Below, piece after piece: positions 22,960-30,976 of a stretch of 64,000 nucleotides of DNA. The notes beneath the pieces were generated by a model. The model was given only the letters and a program-made list of their open reading frames with translations. It was not told where the DNA came from and ran no database searches. This DNA comes from ASV31 sp965229765. Its GTDB lineage: Bacteria > Pseudomonadota > Alphaproteobacteria > Rhodobacterales > Rhodobacteraceae. The position numbers were made by a program, and so were the translations under genes. The stretch covers positions 372,001 to 436,000 of the forward strand of contig CBDDJT010000003.1 of assembly GCA_965229765.1 (NCBI GenBank), read 5' to 3'. Positions within the stretch are counted from its first letter, which is position 1. Each line of letters opens with the position of its first letter.

Positions 22960-24525
22960 ATGCCGCTGGAGACAGAGACAACGACATCGCTGATCGACGG
23001 GCGACCGGCGACCCTGGAATCCACCGTCGACACCGAGATGGACGATTCGATGGAATATTCCGTCAGCGTCACGACAGAGGGCGTCACGCAGGACGTCAAC
23101 ATCGCGCTGGTGATCGACGTCTCGGGATCAACGCGCGACTCCTCTGGCAGCGACGTGGATGGCGACGGCGATATCGACACCGTGCTGGAGGCACAGATCA
23201 TCGCCGCCCAGACCCTGTTTCAAAGCCTGATCGACGCCGGATACTCCGGCGACGAGGTAGAGGTCACCCTGGTGACCTACAACGGCAGCGGCAGCGTCGA
23301 GGGCACCTTCACCCTCGACGATCAGGCGGCGTTCGACGCCGCGCTGGCCGGGCTCGGATCGGGCGGGCAGACCAATTTCGACGACGCCCTCGACACCGTG
23401 ATAGAAGCCTGGGAGGCCACGCTCACCGACGGCGACCCCGACAACGACGTCGAGGCAGCGGACACCAATCACGTCATCTTCCTGTCCGACGGGCGCGCTA
23501 CCGGCAGCACGGACTTCACCTCGGAACTGGCCATCATCGAGGGCACGTTCAACGGCTCCATCTCGGCCATCGGGGTCGGCGCCAACAGCGAGCTTGACGA
23601 TCTGAACCTTCTCGACACCACCGGCGGTGCCGTTCAGGTCACCAACGTGGCAGAGCTTGTGGATGCCATCGTGGCGCCGCCCCCGCCGCTGTCGGAACTG
23701 ACGGAACTGGAAATCTTCGTCGACGGGGTCAGCTACGGCGTGCTCACACCGGGGGACGGCACACTGATCACCACGCCGCTTGGCTACCGCGTGCCCGATG
23801 GCGCCATCACCGGCTATCCCTACGTCAACGGCGACGTTGTCGACGTGTCCTTCGTGGCCACGTTCGAGAACGGCCAGACGCTGGGCACCACCCACAGCGT
23901 GACGATGACGGGCATCATCTGCTTTGTCACAGGCACGCTGATCCGCACCGCGACCGGCTATCGCCCCGTAGAGACCATAGCGCCCGGCGACGTGGTCTGG
24001 ACACGCGCGGGCCACCTGCCGGTGGTCTGGACCGGCAACACCTCGGTCACTGCCGGGATGCTGCGGGGCGATCCGGCCCTGCGCCCGGTGCGCATCCGTC
24101 AGGATGCCTTCGGCCCCGGACAGCCCTTTGCCGACCTTCTCGTGTCGCCGCAGCACCGTCTGTGGGTCGACGACTGGCGGGTCGAGGTTCTGCTTGGCTT
24201 CGAGGGCGGCGCGCTGGCCGCCGCCGGCGCGCTGGTGGACGGCCAGCGCATCCTGCGCGACACCCCGGAGCATGACATCACCTATCACCATATCGCGCTG
24301 GCCACGCATGAGGTGCTCGACAGTCAGGGGCTGCTGTCCGAAAGCCTCGATCCCGCCGCGCGCGACCTGCATCATCTGCCCGTTTCCCTGCGCACTGACC
24401 TGTCGCGCCACCTGCCCGGCAGCCCGCACGTGCCCGCCCTGCCGCGCCTGCGCCGGCACGAGGGCGCGCTGTGGATCGCCAGCATCCAGGGCATGGCCGA
24501 CCGGGTCGGGCACGACACGCCCTAG
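22960..24525 (+). CDS. VWA domain plus Hint domain surface/secreted protein
   Basis: A 521-residue protein. A von Willebrand A domain spans about residues 44-230, with the metal-site motif DVSGS at 53-57 and later HVIFLSDGRATGS. A short linker (PPPPLSELTELEIFVDGVSYG) and beta-rich spacer lead to a Hint_2 (hedgehog/intein) domain from Cys321: CFVTGTLIRTATGYRPVETI, GDVVWTRAG, and LVSPQHRLWV near the end. Such Hint proteins are abundant in Rhodobacterales and are thought to be exported, with Cys321 able to start self-cleavage. There is no signal peptide. The start gives MPLETETTTSLIDGRPATLE. The partner bound by the VWA domain is unknown. Confidence 0.88.
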   Translation: MPLETETTTSLIDGRPATLESTVDTEMDDSMEYSVSVTTEGVTQDVNIALVIDVSGSTRDSSGSDVDGDGDIDTVLEAQIIAAQTLFQSLIDAGYSGDEVEVTLVTYNGSGSVEGTFTLDDQAAFDAALAGLGSGGQTNFDDALDTVIEAWEATLTDGDPDNDVEAADTNHVIFLSDGRATGSTDFTSELAIIEGTFNGSISAIGVGANSELDDLNLLDTTGGAVQVTNVAELVDAIVAPPPPLSELTELEIFVDGVSYGVLTPGDGTLITTPLGYRVPDGAITGYPYVNGDVVDVSFVATFENGQTLGTTHSVTMTGIICFVTGTLIRTATGYRPVETIAPGDVVWTRAGHLPVVWTGNTSVTAGMLRGDPALRPVRIRQDAFGPGQPFADLLVSPQHRLWVDDWRVEVLLGFEGGALAAAGALVDGQRILRDTPEHDITYHHIALATHEVLDSQGLLSESLDPAARDLHHLPVSLRTDLSRHLPGSPHVPALPRLRRHEGALWIASIQGMADRVGHDTP

Positions 24526-24758
24526 AGACCCGGATCAGGCTTGGATCACGCGACAAGCGCCCCTTTCCCCGCATCGCCAATCCCAAGTGCCCGATCGGTT
24601 CAGAACGCCGGAACCAGATACCCGGCGTGCACTTGGACCGCCTGTGCAGTCGTCGTTGCGGGGTTGTGGAAGAACATATTCGGGACGGTGGCGGCCCGAT
24701 CACCAAAGCGGCCCGGGACAAGCGCCGGGCGGTGGCACACAAGCTTCACCCGGTGTCG

Positions 24759-25271
24759 CTATACCGCGTGAACCCAGATCTCTGCCTCTGGTTCATGCGG
24801 GGCCCGCGTTCCGTGCGTGACGGCCCCAAGCCGTTTCGCCACGCCCTGCGATCGCGTGTTCCGCCGGTCGATGTAGCTGTGAAGACGGTCAAACCCCAGA
24901 TCCTCGCGTGCCCATGTCCTGACGGCCCCTGCGGCCTCGGTGGCAAAGCCCTGTCCCTCGGCGCCTTCGAAAAGATGCCACGCCAGTTCCACGTCGGGCC
25001 AATCGGAATGCCGGATCAGGCCCACCCGCCCGACAGGCTGCCCCGTCCGCCGCTCGACGACCGTGAAGAAACCGAAGCCGTGCCAATGCCAGTGGCCGAT
25101 GCCGGTCAGGAACCCGAACCAGGCCTGTTGCGCGGTGGTCGTTTCCCCCTGCGCCTTCATCGACGGGGCAGAGGTCATGAACCGGGTGAACCCCGGCAGA
25201 TCGCCGCGTTCGGGCCCGCGCAGCAGCAACCGCCGGGTCGCGAGGGTCGGGGCGTCCGTCAGGTCCGTCAT
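24759..25271 (-). CDS. GNAT family N-acetyltransferase (RimJ/RimL type)
   Basis: A 170-residue acetyltransferase of the Acetyltransf_3 (RimJ/RimL) type. It opens with TLATRRLLLRGPERGDLPGF, the common start (TxRLxLRxxxxxD). The later VELAWHLFEGAEGQGFATEA includes the acetyl-CoA loop GQGFAT, then LHSYIDRRNTRSQGVAKRLG. These enzymes acetylate the N terminus of a ribosomal protein or small amines; which cannot be told. The start is the ATG complementary to 25269-25271. The 233 bases between its 3' end and the VWA-Hint gene hold nothing I can name. Confidence 0.85.
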   Translation of the reverse strand: MTDLTDAPTLATRRLLLRGPERGDLPGFTRFMTSAPSMKAQGETTTAQQAWFGFLTGIGHWHWHGFGFFTVVERRTGQPVGRVGLIRHSDWPDVELAWHLFEGAEGQGFATEAAGAVRTWAREDLGFDRLHSYIDRRNTRSQGVAKRLGAVTHGTRAPHEPEAEIWVHAV

Positions 25272-25345
25272 CGCGGGGTCCTGCGGTCGCGGGCCCCGAT
25301 GCCCGACCGGATCGCCGGGCTTGTCCCACCGGACGCCGCCACCCG

Positions 25346-25828
25346 TCAGCCCATCCCCCGGCCCGCCAGCGACAACTCGGGGTCCCGCGCCGCCTGCCAG
25401 CGCAGCGCGGCGTGACGCGCGAACATCTGCATCACCTTCTTGCGCCGGGCCGGGGCCAGCTTGTCCTCGGGGGCCATGCGCAGGATCTCGGCGTCATAGG
25501 CGTCGGCCACGATAAGCCCGGTGCCCTCCGGCAGGATCTCGGTCGGAAACGCCTCGTCCACGGCCCAGAAATAGCGGTCGCACCAGTCGAGGTACCCCTG
25601 CCACTTGCGGTCCGAGGTAAAATCGGTGCGGCTCGACTTGCACTCGATCACCCAGATCTCACCCCTGGGGCCCAGCGCCATCACGTCCACCCGCAGCCCC
25701 GGCGCGGGCACCAGTTCCTCGACCGTCACGAAATCATGGCCCAGCAGATGCCGGCACACGCCACGCGCCAGCAACTGGCCGGGGCGCGGCGATGGAAGGG
25801 GCGGCGTGTCGGCACGGTCCTCGGGCAT
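25346..25828 (-). CDS. mmcB: MmcB family DNA repair protein
   Basis: A 160-residue protein of the MmcB family, known in Caulobacter as a DNA-damage-inducible repair factor needed for resistance to mitomycin C. It has a PD-(D/E)xK nuclease-like core: LRVDVMALGPRGEIWVIECK, with Asp, Glu and Lys in the expected order, then SSRTDFTSDRKWQGYLDWCD. The predicted role is a nuclease-like step in repair in the cytoplasm. The start is the ATG complementary to 25826-25828. No clear LexA box was found upstream. It is divergent from the 6S-like RNA. Confidence 0.88.
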   Translation of the reverse strand: MPEDRADTPPLPSPRPGQLLARGVCRHLLGHDFVTVEELVPAPGLRVDVMALGPRGEIWVIECKSSRTDFTSDRKWQGYLDWCDRYFWAVDEAFPTEILPEGTGLIVADAYDAEILRMAPEDKLAPARRKKVMQMFARHAALRWQAARDPELSLAGRGMG

Positions 25829-25886
25829 GGGCCAAGCATGAACAATCCGTGAACAAAAAGCAAGCTGCCCGGATCGACGATCCCCC

Positions 25887-25915
25887 TTGCCGCGCCCCGC
25901 CCGGCGGCATACCTA
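25887..25915 (+). promoter_or_regulatory. Predicted promoter of the 6S-like RNA
   Basis: TTGCCG (25887-25892), a 17-base spacer and TACCTA (25910-25915) form a recognisable sigma-70 type promoter, although the -10 is weak. Transcription would start at 25921-25923, exactly where the closing stem of the predicted RNA begins. Confidence 0.5.
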
Positions 25916-25920
25916 GAAGA

Positions 25921-26085
25921 GCGGCGGGTACTGCCCTTCTCGTGCCGGGGTCAAATTCCGGTGGCCTTAATCATACCCGAGGGAGCTGGCTCTGCCAGGG
26001 TCGTGGCCTTGGTACCTGGCGCCCACCTGTACTCACAGGCTCTCGGGAATTCGTTGCCCCTACGGTTGCCTGGTGGTCCCGCCGC
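25921..26085 (+). ncRNA. ssrS: Structured RNA, probable 6S RNA
   Basis: No protein fits here, but the sequence folds as a long rod. The ends pair (GCGGCGGG 25921-25928 with CCCGCCGC 26078-26085). An inner helix joins GGGGTCAAATTCC to GGAATTCGTTGCCCC, and CCCGAG pairs with CTCGGG further in. Apical hairpins include CCTGTACTCACAGG. A terminal stem, central bulge and about 165 bases match the 6S RNA plan; 6S RNA binds sigma-70 RNA polymerase and dampens transcription. The predicted promoter places the 5' end at the stem. Identification rests on shape and context, not on alignment; another structured RNA is possible. Confidence 0.6.
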
Positions 26086-26119
26086 ACCAATCCCCTGCAA
26101 CCCGGACCCTTGACCGCCG

Positions 26120-26431
26120 TCAGCGCGGGGCGTTCCGCGTCTCGACCCGGACGGGCACCGGTACGGTGGCGTGCTGCGGCGCGCGCGTTCCGCGATCCCC
26201 GTCATCCTTCCGCTCGGCCATCCGCATCACCGAGATGCCGAACTGCACGCCCGAAAAGACGATCCCGTGGAACATCACCAGCAGGAACACGGCCAGCGGC
26301 CCCTCTGGCGTGGCGGTCACGAGGTGCCACAGGTTCGCGACGTTGAACCACAGAAGCATTGCCACGAAAGCCACCGCGATGGCGAACCCGATCAGGGTCT
26401 GGCGGATGTAGAGACGGACGAGATTCGGCAT
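26120..26431 (-). CDS. Small membrane protein of unknown function
   Basis: A 103-residue protein with two hydrophobic helices, TLIGFAIAVAFVAMLLWF (about 12-29) and LAVFLLVMFHGIVFSGVQFG (about 46-65). A charged, disordered tail follows (AERKDDGDRGTRAPQHATVP). I do not recognise a named family. The start is the ATG complementary to 26429-26431, preceded by GGAGAG. It is convergent with the 6S-like RNA, whose predicted 3' end lies about 35 bases beyond its stop, and divergent from the transporter gene at 26558. Confidence 0.7.
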   Translation of the reverse strand: MPNLVRLYIRQTLIGFAIAVAFVAMLLWFNVANLWHLVTATPEGPLAVFLLVMFHGIVFSGVQFGISVMRMAERKDDGDRGTRAPQHATVPVPVRVETRNAPR

Positions 26432-26557
26432 GTCGGCTCTCCTTTGTCACCACACAACCTAGCAACTGCCGCGCCGGGTAAAAGGGGCAAGCCGCCCCCC
26501 TGCGACATCCCGCGCATCGCCCCTTCCCTTCCCCGCCCCGACGCGGCACCAAGGGCC

Positions 26558-27409
26558 ATGCGCCTTGTCCTTCTGACCGCCCTCGTGATGACGGCCTTCG
26601 CGGCCAACTCGCTTCTGAACCGCGCCGCGCTGACGGGCGGGGGCACCGACGCGCTGGCCTTCGCGGCGATCCGGCTGGCGGCGGGCGCGGCGGCGCTGGC
26701 CGCGCTTGTGCTTGCCACGCGCGGCAGGGCGGCGCTGGGCGCGGCGGCGGGCGTCATCGGGCCGTTGTCGCTTCTGGCCTACATGCTGGGGTTCTCGCTG
26801 GCCTACCGGACCCTCGACGCGGGACTGGGCGCGCTGATCCTGTTCGGCACGGTACAGCTGACCATGTTCGGCGGCGGCCTGATCGCCGGAGAGCGCCCGC
26901 CGCCCGCGCGCTGGACGGGCGCGGCGCTGGCGCTGGCGGGCCTCGGCTGGATGGTCTGGCCCTCTGGCCCGGTGCAGGTGCCGTTGGGTGCGGCGGCGCT
27001 GATGGCGGCGGCGGGCATCGGCTGGGGGGTCTATTCCCTGCATGGCCGCCGCGCCGCGGATCCCCTTGCGGCCACGGCGATGAATTTCCTTCTCGCGACG
27101 CCCGCCGCCGTCGCGCTTCTCCTGCTGCCCGGCGCCGCGCCCCGCGCCGACCCGGCGGGCGTGGCCCTGGCACTGGCTGCCGGGGCGCTGACCTCGGGCC
27201 TTGGCTATGCGCTCTGGTACGCGGTGCTGCCGCGCCTCCTGCCCTCGGCGGCGGCGCTGGCGCAACTGACCGTGCCGGTGATCGCGCTTGCGGGGGGCGC
27301 GCTGGTCCTCGCCGAACGCATCGCCCCGGCCACGGCCCTTGCGGCCGGGCTTGTGCTGGGCGGCGTCGCGCTTGGCCTTCTGTTCGGGCAGCGCCGTCGC
27401 GACGTGTGA
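26558..27409 (+). CDS. EamA/DMT family transporter
   Basis: A 283-residue inner-membrane transporter with ten hydrophobic segments in two EamA repeats. It starts with a helix (LVLLTALVMTAFAANSLLNR). The second repeat ends in SGLGYALWYAVLPRLLPSAA, AQLTVPVIALAGGALVLAER and a last helix, the standard pattern. The cargo is unknown. The sequence is strongly Ala/Leu-rich and unlike the other EamA protein at 7895, so the two are not recent duplicates. The ATG at 26558 is chosen because it opens the first helix. Confidence 0.85.
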   Translation: MRLVLLTALVMTAFAANSLLNRAALTGGGTDALAFAAIRLAAGAAALAALVLATRGRAALGAAAGVIGPLSLLAYMLGFSLAYRTLDAGLGALILFGTVQLTMFGGGLIAGERPPPARWTGAALALAGLGWMVWPSGPVQVPLGAAALMAAAGIGWGVYSLHGRRAADPLAATAMNFLLATPAAVALLLLPGAAPRADPAGVALALAAGALTSGLGYALWYAVLPRLLPSAAALAQLTVPVIALAGGALVLAERIAPATALAAGLVLGGVALGLLFGQRRRDV

Positions 27410-27472
27410 TGTTGAGCACGGAACCGGTGGCCCGTTGTGCTAGCCTTCACTGGCAACACGAGAGGACCGGCT

Positions 27473-27964
27473 ATGTCGCACCATCACAGCCAGGCAGGTG
27501 CCCTGATCGACCACCTCGGGCGCGCCTTCGGATGCGAGCTTTCCCTCGACGTCAACAACGAGGCGGCCTTTTCCGTCAGGGGAGATATGGTGATCGTGCT
27601 TGCCGCCTCGGATCACGCCCCGCTCATCATGCTGGAGGCGCGGCGCGGCGACCTGCCCCGGCGCGATGCCGACATGCTGCTGGGCATCCTCGCCCTCAAT
27701 GCGGCCGAAGACATCGGCAGCGCCTGCGTGGCCTATGACATTGCCGACGCCGCGCTTGCGGTCCGGCAGATGGTCCAGACCGACGGCCTGGACCAGCAGC
27801 AGTTCGTCAACGTGGTGAACCGCATGATCGAGCGCGCGACCTGGGCGTTCGAACAGATCGACGCACTTGCCGCGCGCGTCCCGGGCCCCGCCGCGCCCCG
27901 CGCAACGACACAGCCACCCGCATCCGCCCCCACAGACCAGGCGGACATCATCCTGCGGCTCTAG
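27473..27964 (+). CDS. CesT-like type III secretion chaperone
   Basis: A 163-residue protein resembling the CesT/Tir-chaperone family. These are small acidic dimers that bind the N-terminal part of one effector and hand it to a type III secretion system. The alpha-beta-beta-beta-alpha pattern is visible: helix ALIDHLGRAFG, strands LSLDVNNEAAFSVRG, DMVIVLAASD and PLIMLEARRG, then helix DADMLLGILALNAAEDIGSA. The tail from about 135 is Pro/Ala-rich. The ATG at 27473 has AGAGGA seven bases upstream. It lies 20 bases before a large effector-like gene, the normal chaperone-effector order. No secretion apparatus genes are in the window. Confidence 0.65.
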   Translation: MSHHHSQAGALIDHLGRAFGCELSLDVNNEAAFSVRGDMVIVLAASDHAPLIMLEARRGDLPRRDADMLLGILALNAAEDIGSACVAYDIADAALAVRQMVQTDGLDQQQFVNVVNRMIERATWAFEQIDALAARVPGPAAPRATTQPPASAPTDQADIILRL

Positions 27965-27984
27965 ACCTCGAGAGGAGGACGCAC

Positions 27985-29715
27985 ATGATCGAGAAACCCG
28001 GAGTAGGCGGCATCACCACGGTGACCGGCACGCAGACCGACACCGTCGCCCCACTGCGCGACGACATCGAGGCCGTGGACGTGCCCCGGGGCGGGATCGA
28101 CGTTCCGAACCAGGGCGACAACGCCCCCGTGCAGCAACGCGACCTGAGCGCGCATCCGCTCACCACCCAGATCACCGGCAAGCGCGACGCCATCCTCGAC
28201 AACCTTCCGCCAGAGCTTCAGGACAAGCTGCAGCAGCGCATCTCGGATGGCGATGTGACGGCCAGGGATCTCAAGAGCCTGCTCCACTTCGGCTATTTCT
28301 CGCAGGGCAACACCACGGCCGAATCGCGCGTCGCGATCCGCAGCATCCTGGCCGCCCATGTCGCCGAAGGCGGTTCGATCGAATCGGCCGGGGTGCTCAA
28401 GGCCATCCTGAAGGCCGGCAGGACCAATGCGCCGATCCACGCCGTGCCCGAACTCAAGCAGGCCCCCACGCTTGCCGTCACCGTCGCGCTCGTCAACAAC
28501 TCCGCCGTGAAGGGGGAAAACGACGCCTTCGTTCAGCGTGCAAAGCCCGACAAGCTCGACCTGCTCTCGCAGGTCGTTCAGGGCTTTCCCGACGACCCCG
28601 GGCGCGCCGGCAAGCACGAATACGCCGACTCGAACGTCACCGTGTCGCGCAACGACCAGGGCAAGATGCATGTCTCCTTCGCCAATGTCGGCTTCACCGG
28701 GGCCCCGAAATCGGATCAGGTCCTGACCGCGACGCAGGTGGGCCAGCTGGAGGCCCTGTTCAAGGAAACCGTGGACGTTCCCTACACCAAGATGAACGCC
28801 ACGATGCAGATGCTGACCCACTTCCGGGCGCACCAGTCCGACGAGCCGCCCATGACGATGGCAGAGGCCCACAAGACCTTCACCTTCGACGGCGACAGCG
28901 CGTGCCGCGAATACGGCGCCGGCAACTGCCTGTCGCTGGCCCAGCAGCTTTCGGTGAAACTGACCGAGCAAGGGGTAGAGCACGTGACCTCGGGCACCTA
29001 TTCATCCGGGCTGTGCTGGCAGCCCAACGCCGAGGGCACCAAGACGTCCCTTCCCGGTCAGGCGCAGGCCAGCGGCGCAAACACCCATTGTGACGTGATC
29101 GTGCCCTACAAGACCGAGACCGGCGAGGATCGCGTGCTCGTGCTCGTGCCCGGCATGGGCGTATCCGAGAAGGAAGACGGCCACAGCAAGTATTTCGAGA
29201 ACCTGACCCCGCAGGAACTTGAAGGCAAGTTGCAGGGCGGCAAGCGCCTTCAGGCCAACGGCGACAGCGTCGACGTCGGGCAGGTCCAGAAGACCTCGCT
29301 GGGCTACATGACCAACCTTCAGATGCTGAACACAAAGCAGGAGGTGAAGGAAAAGTCGCTGTTCGGTGTCGACCTGATCGGCGGCAAGATCTACCTCAAC
29401 ACCCAGGCCACGACCGACGTTGGCCTGCGCCCGGAAGGCACCGCGCGCGGCGCCTCGATCGACATCCAGCACGTGATGGCCAACCCCGACGAGATGATGA
29501 CGCTGGAATACACCTTCGACGGAACCGGGGACAAGATCGAGATGACCAAGCTGGAGGCGCTGACCGCCTTCCTCGAATTCGTCGCGATCGAGTTCGACCA
29601 GCCCGACGATTTCGTCCCGAACGTCCTTACGCTGGCCGCCAACCTCGACGACTACCGCAACGCCGTGCTCTGGCCAGAGACGATCGCGTTCCACCAGAAA
29701 GAAGGAAACCTGTGA
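27985..29715 (+). CDS. Putative effector with papain/transglutaminase-like Cys-His-Asp site
   Basis: A 576-residue protein with no named family that I recognise. The first 50 residues are polar and probably disordered (GITTVTGTQTDTVAPLRDD), as in secreted effectors. Around Cys315 (YGAGNCLSLAQQLSVKL), His368 (NTHCDVIVPYK) and Asp382 (GEDRVLVLVPGMGV) the spacing (53, then 14) resembles the Cys-His-Asp triad of arylamine acetyltransferase/transglutaminase-like enzymes, so a cysteine hydrolase or acyltransferase is possible. Helical N-terminal parts (LQDKLQQRISDGDVTARDLK) could bind partners. It follows a CesT-like chaperone gene and overlaps the next small gene by one base. Ribosome-binding site AGAGGAGG precedes the ATG. 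Confidence 0.6.
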   Translation: MIEKPGVGGITTVTGTQTDTVAPLRDDIEAVDVPRGGIDVPNQGDNAPVQQRDLSAHPLTTQITGKRDAILDNLPPELQDKLQQRISDGDVTARDLKSLLHFGYFSQGNTTAESRVAIRSILAAHVAEGGSIESAGVLKAILKAGRTNAPIHAVPELKQAPTLAVTVALVNNSAVKGENDAFVQRAKPDKLDLLSQVVQGFPDDPGRAGKHEYADSNVTVSRNDQGKMHVSFANVGFTGAPKSDQVLTATQVGQLEALFKETVDVPYTKMNATMQMLTHFRAHQSDEPPMTMAEAHKTFTFDGDSACREYGAGNCLSLAQQLSVKLTEQGVEHVTSGTYSSGLCWQPNAEGTKTSLPGQAQASGANTHCDVIVPYKTETGEDRVLVLVPGMGVSEKEDGHSKYFENLTPQELEGKLQGGKRLQANGDSVDVGQVQKTSLGYMTNLQMLNTKQEVKEKSLFGVDLIGGKIYLNTQATTDVGLRPEGTARGASIDIQHVMANPDEMMTLEYTFDGTGDKIEMTKLEALTAFLEFVAIEFDQPDDFVPNVLTLAANLDDYRNAVLWPETIAFHQKEGNL

Positions 29716-29939
29716 TGCCGGACAAGCTCAGGATAATGACCGGCGCGGGCGAGCGCACCGTTGATCGCGCGCGCATGAGGGACCTGGCCCGGCGGCTGAA
29801 AGCCGCAAGCGATGCCGGCAAGGCGGATCCCGCCGCGCTCTTCGCCGGGGCGGGGCTTGCCACCCTCGGCGAACCGATTCCCGCCGACCTCGAACCCGAT
29901 CCCGGCGCGCCGGGGCCCGTGGACGACACCGGCGCCTGA
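29715..29939 (+). CDS. Small protein of unknown function in the effector operon
   Basis: A 74-residue protein starting MPDKLRIMTGAGERTVDRAR. It has a basic helical first half (MRDLARRLKAASDAGKADPA) and a Pro/Asp-rich acidic tail (PIPADLEPDPGAPGPVDD). No family recognised. Its ATG overlaps the TGA of the effector-like gene (TGATG), so translation is probably coupled, which argues for a shared role as third member of the chaperone-effector unit. AAGGAAACC just upstream can serve as ribosome-binding site. Confidence 0.6.
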   Translation: MPDKLRIMTGAGERTVDRARMRDLARRLKAASDAGKADPAALFAGAGLATLGEPIPADLEPDPGAPGPVDDTGA

Positions 29940-29965
29940 CCGATCCACCCCCGGGCGGCCGGGCG

Positions 29966-30427
29966 TCAGAACGCTTCGGGACGGGCCTCTCTTGCCATGT
30001 GGTCCAGAACGGCATTCACGAACTTGGGCTCGCGGCCATCGGGAAAGAACGCCTTGGCGACGTCCACGAACTCGGTGATCACCACCTTGGGCGGGGTCTT
30101 GGCCTCGGTCAGCTCGGCACCTGCCGCGCGGAACAGCGCCCGCAGCGTCGGGTCGATCCGCGCGATGGGCCATTTCGCCACCAGCGCACGGTCGGTCATC
30201 TGGTCGATCCGGCCCTGATAGTTCACCGCCCGGTCAACCAGCGCCCGAAACAGGTCGACGTCGCCCTCGGCCATCTCGTCACCGTCATAGGACGCGCCGA
30301 AGCGGTAATCCTCGAACTCTCGGGTGATCGCCTCGGCCGTCTGGCCAGAGGCTTCCATCTGGAACAGCGCCTGCACGGCATAAAGCCGCGCCGCCGCCTT
30401 CATCTGGCGCTTGGGCGTGCCGGTCAT
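29966..30427 (-). CDS. nusB: Transcription antitermination factor NusB
   Basis: A 153-residue all-helical RNA-binding protein that, with NusE (S10), NusA and NusG, forms the antitermination complex on rRNA operons. It has the family pattern: RLYAVQALFQMEASGQTAEA at the start, LVDRAVNYQGRIDQMTDRAL in the middle. Near the end PPKVVITEFVDVAKAFFPDG and PKFVNAVLDHMAREAR form the usual last helices. Its ATG overlaps the ribH stop by four bases, the common ribH-nusB coupling, so it belongs to the riboflavin transcription unit. Confidence 0.95.
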   Translation of the reverse strand: MTGTPKRQMKAAARLYAVQALFQMEASGQTAEAITREFEDYRFGASYDGDEMAEGDVDLFRALVDRAVNYQGRIDQMTDRALVAKWPIARIDPTLRALFRAAGAELTEAKTPPKVVITEFVDVAKAFFPDGREPKFVNAVLDHMAREARPEAF

Positions 30428-30972
30428 GCGATGTCGGACCCCGTGCCACCAGCGACCTGGTATTCGCCCGCCGCCGGCTTGAAGCCGACGCCGCGCGTGG
30501 CCTTGCCCCACCTGCGGCCCAGCGCGATCAGGTGCAACGCCGCCGCTGCCGCGCCGCCGCCCTTGTCCTGCCCGCCCGGATCGGAGCGCACCACGGCCTG
30601 ATCTCGGTTTTCCACCGTCAGGATGCCGTTGCCGATGCAGCAGCCCTGCAGGTTCAACAGCATCAGCCCGCGAGAGCTGTCGTTGCACACCGTGTCGTAA
30701 TGCGTCGTCTCGCCCCGTATGATGCAGCCCAGCGCGACATAGCCGTCGAAGTTCGACAGCCGGTGCGCCGTGGCCACCGCGCCCGGAACCTCCAGCGCGC
30801 CGGGCACCTCGACGATCTCATGCGTGGCGCCGGCCTTCTCCAGCACGGCAACCGCGCCCGCGACCAGATCGTCGGCGATGTCCTTGTAGTAGGGCGCCAC
30901 GACGATCAGCACCTTCACCGGGTCGGCGAAGGCGGGCAGGTCCAGCACGTGATGGGTTTCGGTTCCGGCCAT
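30424..30972 (-). CDS. ribH: 6,7-dimethyl-8-ribityllumazine synthase
   Basis: A 182-residue lumazine synthase. It joins 5-amino-6-ribitylaminouracil and 3,4-dihydroxy-2-butanone 4-phosphate, the step before riboflavin synthase. Family marks: VLIVVAPYYKDIADDLVAGA, VEVPGALEVPGAVATAHR (phosphate-site loop), and GYVALGCIIRGETTHYDTVC with the active-site His in GETTHYD. The C-terminal part is GGGAAAAALHLIALGRRWG. It is preceded by ribB four bases away and followed by nusB with a 4-base overlap, so ribB-ribH-nusB is one unit on the minus strand. Confidence 0.95.
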   Translation of the reverse strand: MAGTETHHVLDLPAFADPVKVLIVVAPYYKDIADDLVAGAVAVLEKAGATHEIVEVPGALEVPGAVATAHRLSNFDGYVALGCIIRGETTHYDTVCNDSSRGLMLLNLQGCCIGNGILTVENRDQAVVRSDPGGQDKGGGAAAAALHLIALGRRWGKATRGVGFKPAAGEYQVAGGTGSDIA

Positions 30973-30976
30973 TGGA

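Noticed and set aside
24526..24758. Possible gene remnant after the VWA-Hint gene
   Set aside because: A plus-strand frame is open for part of it, but no motif, ribosome-binding site or family resemblance could be seen on either strand.
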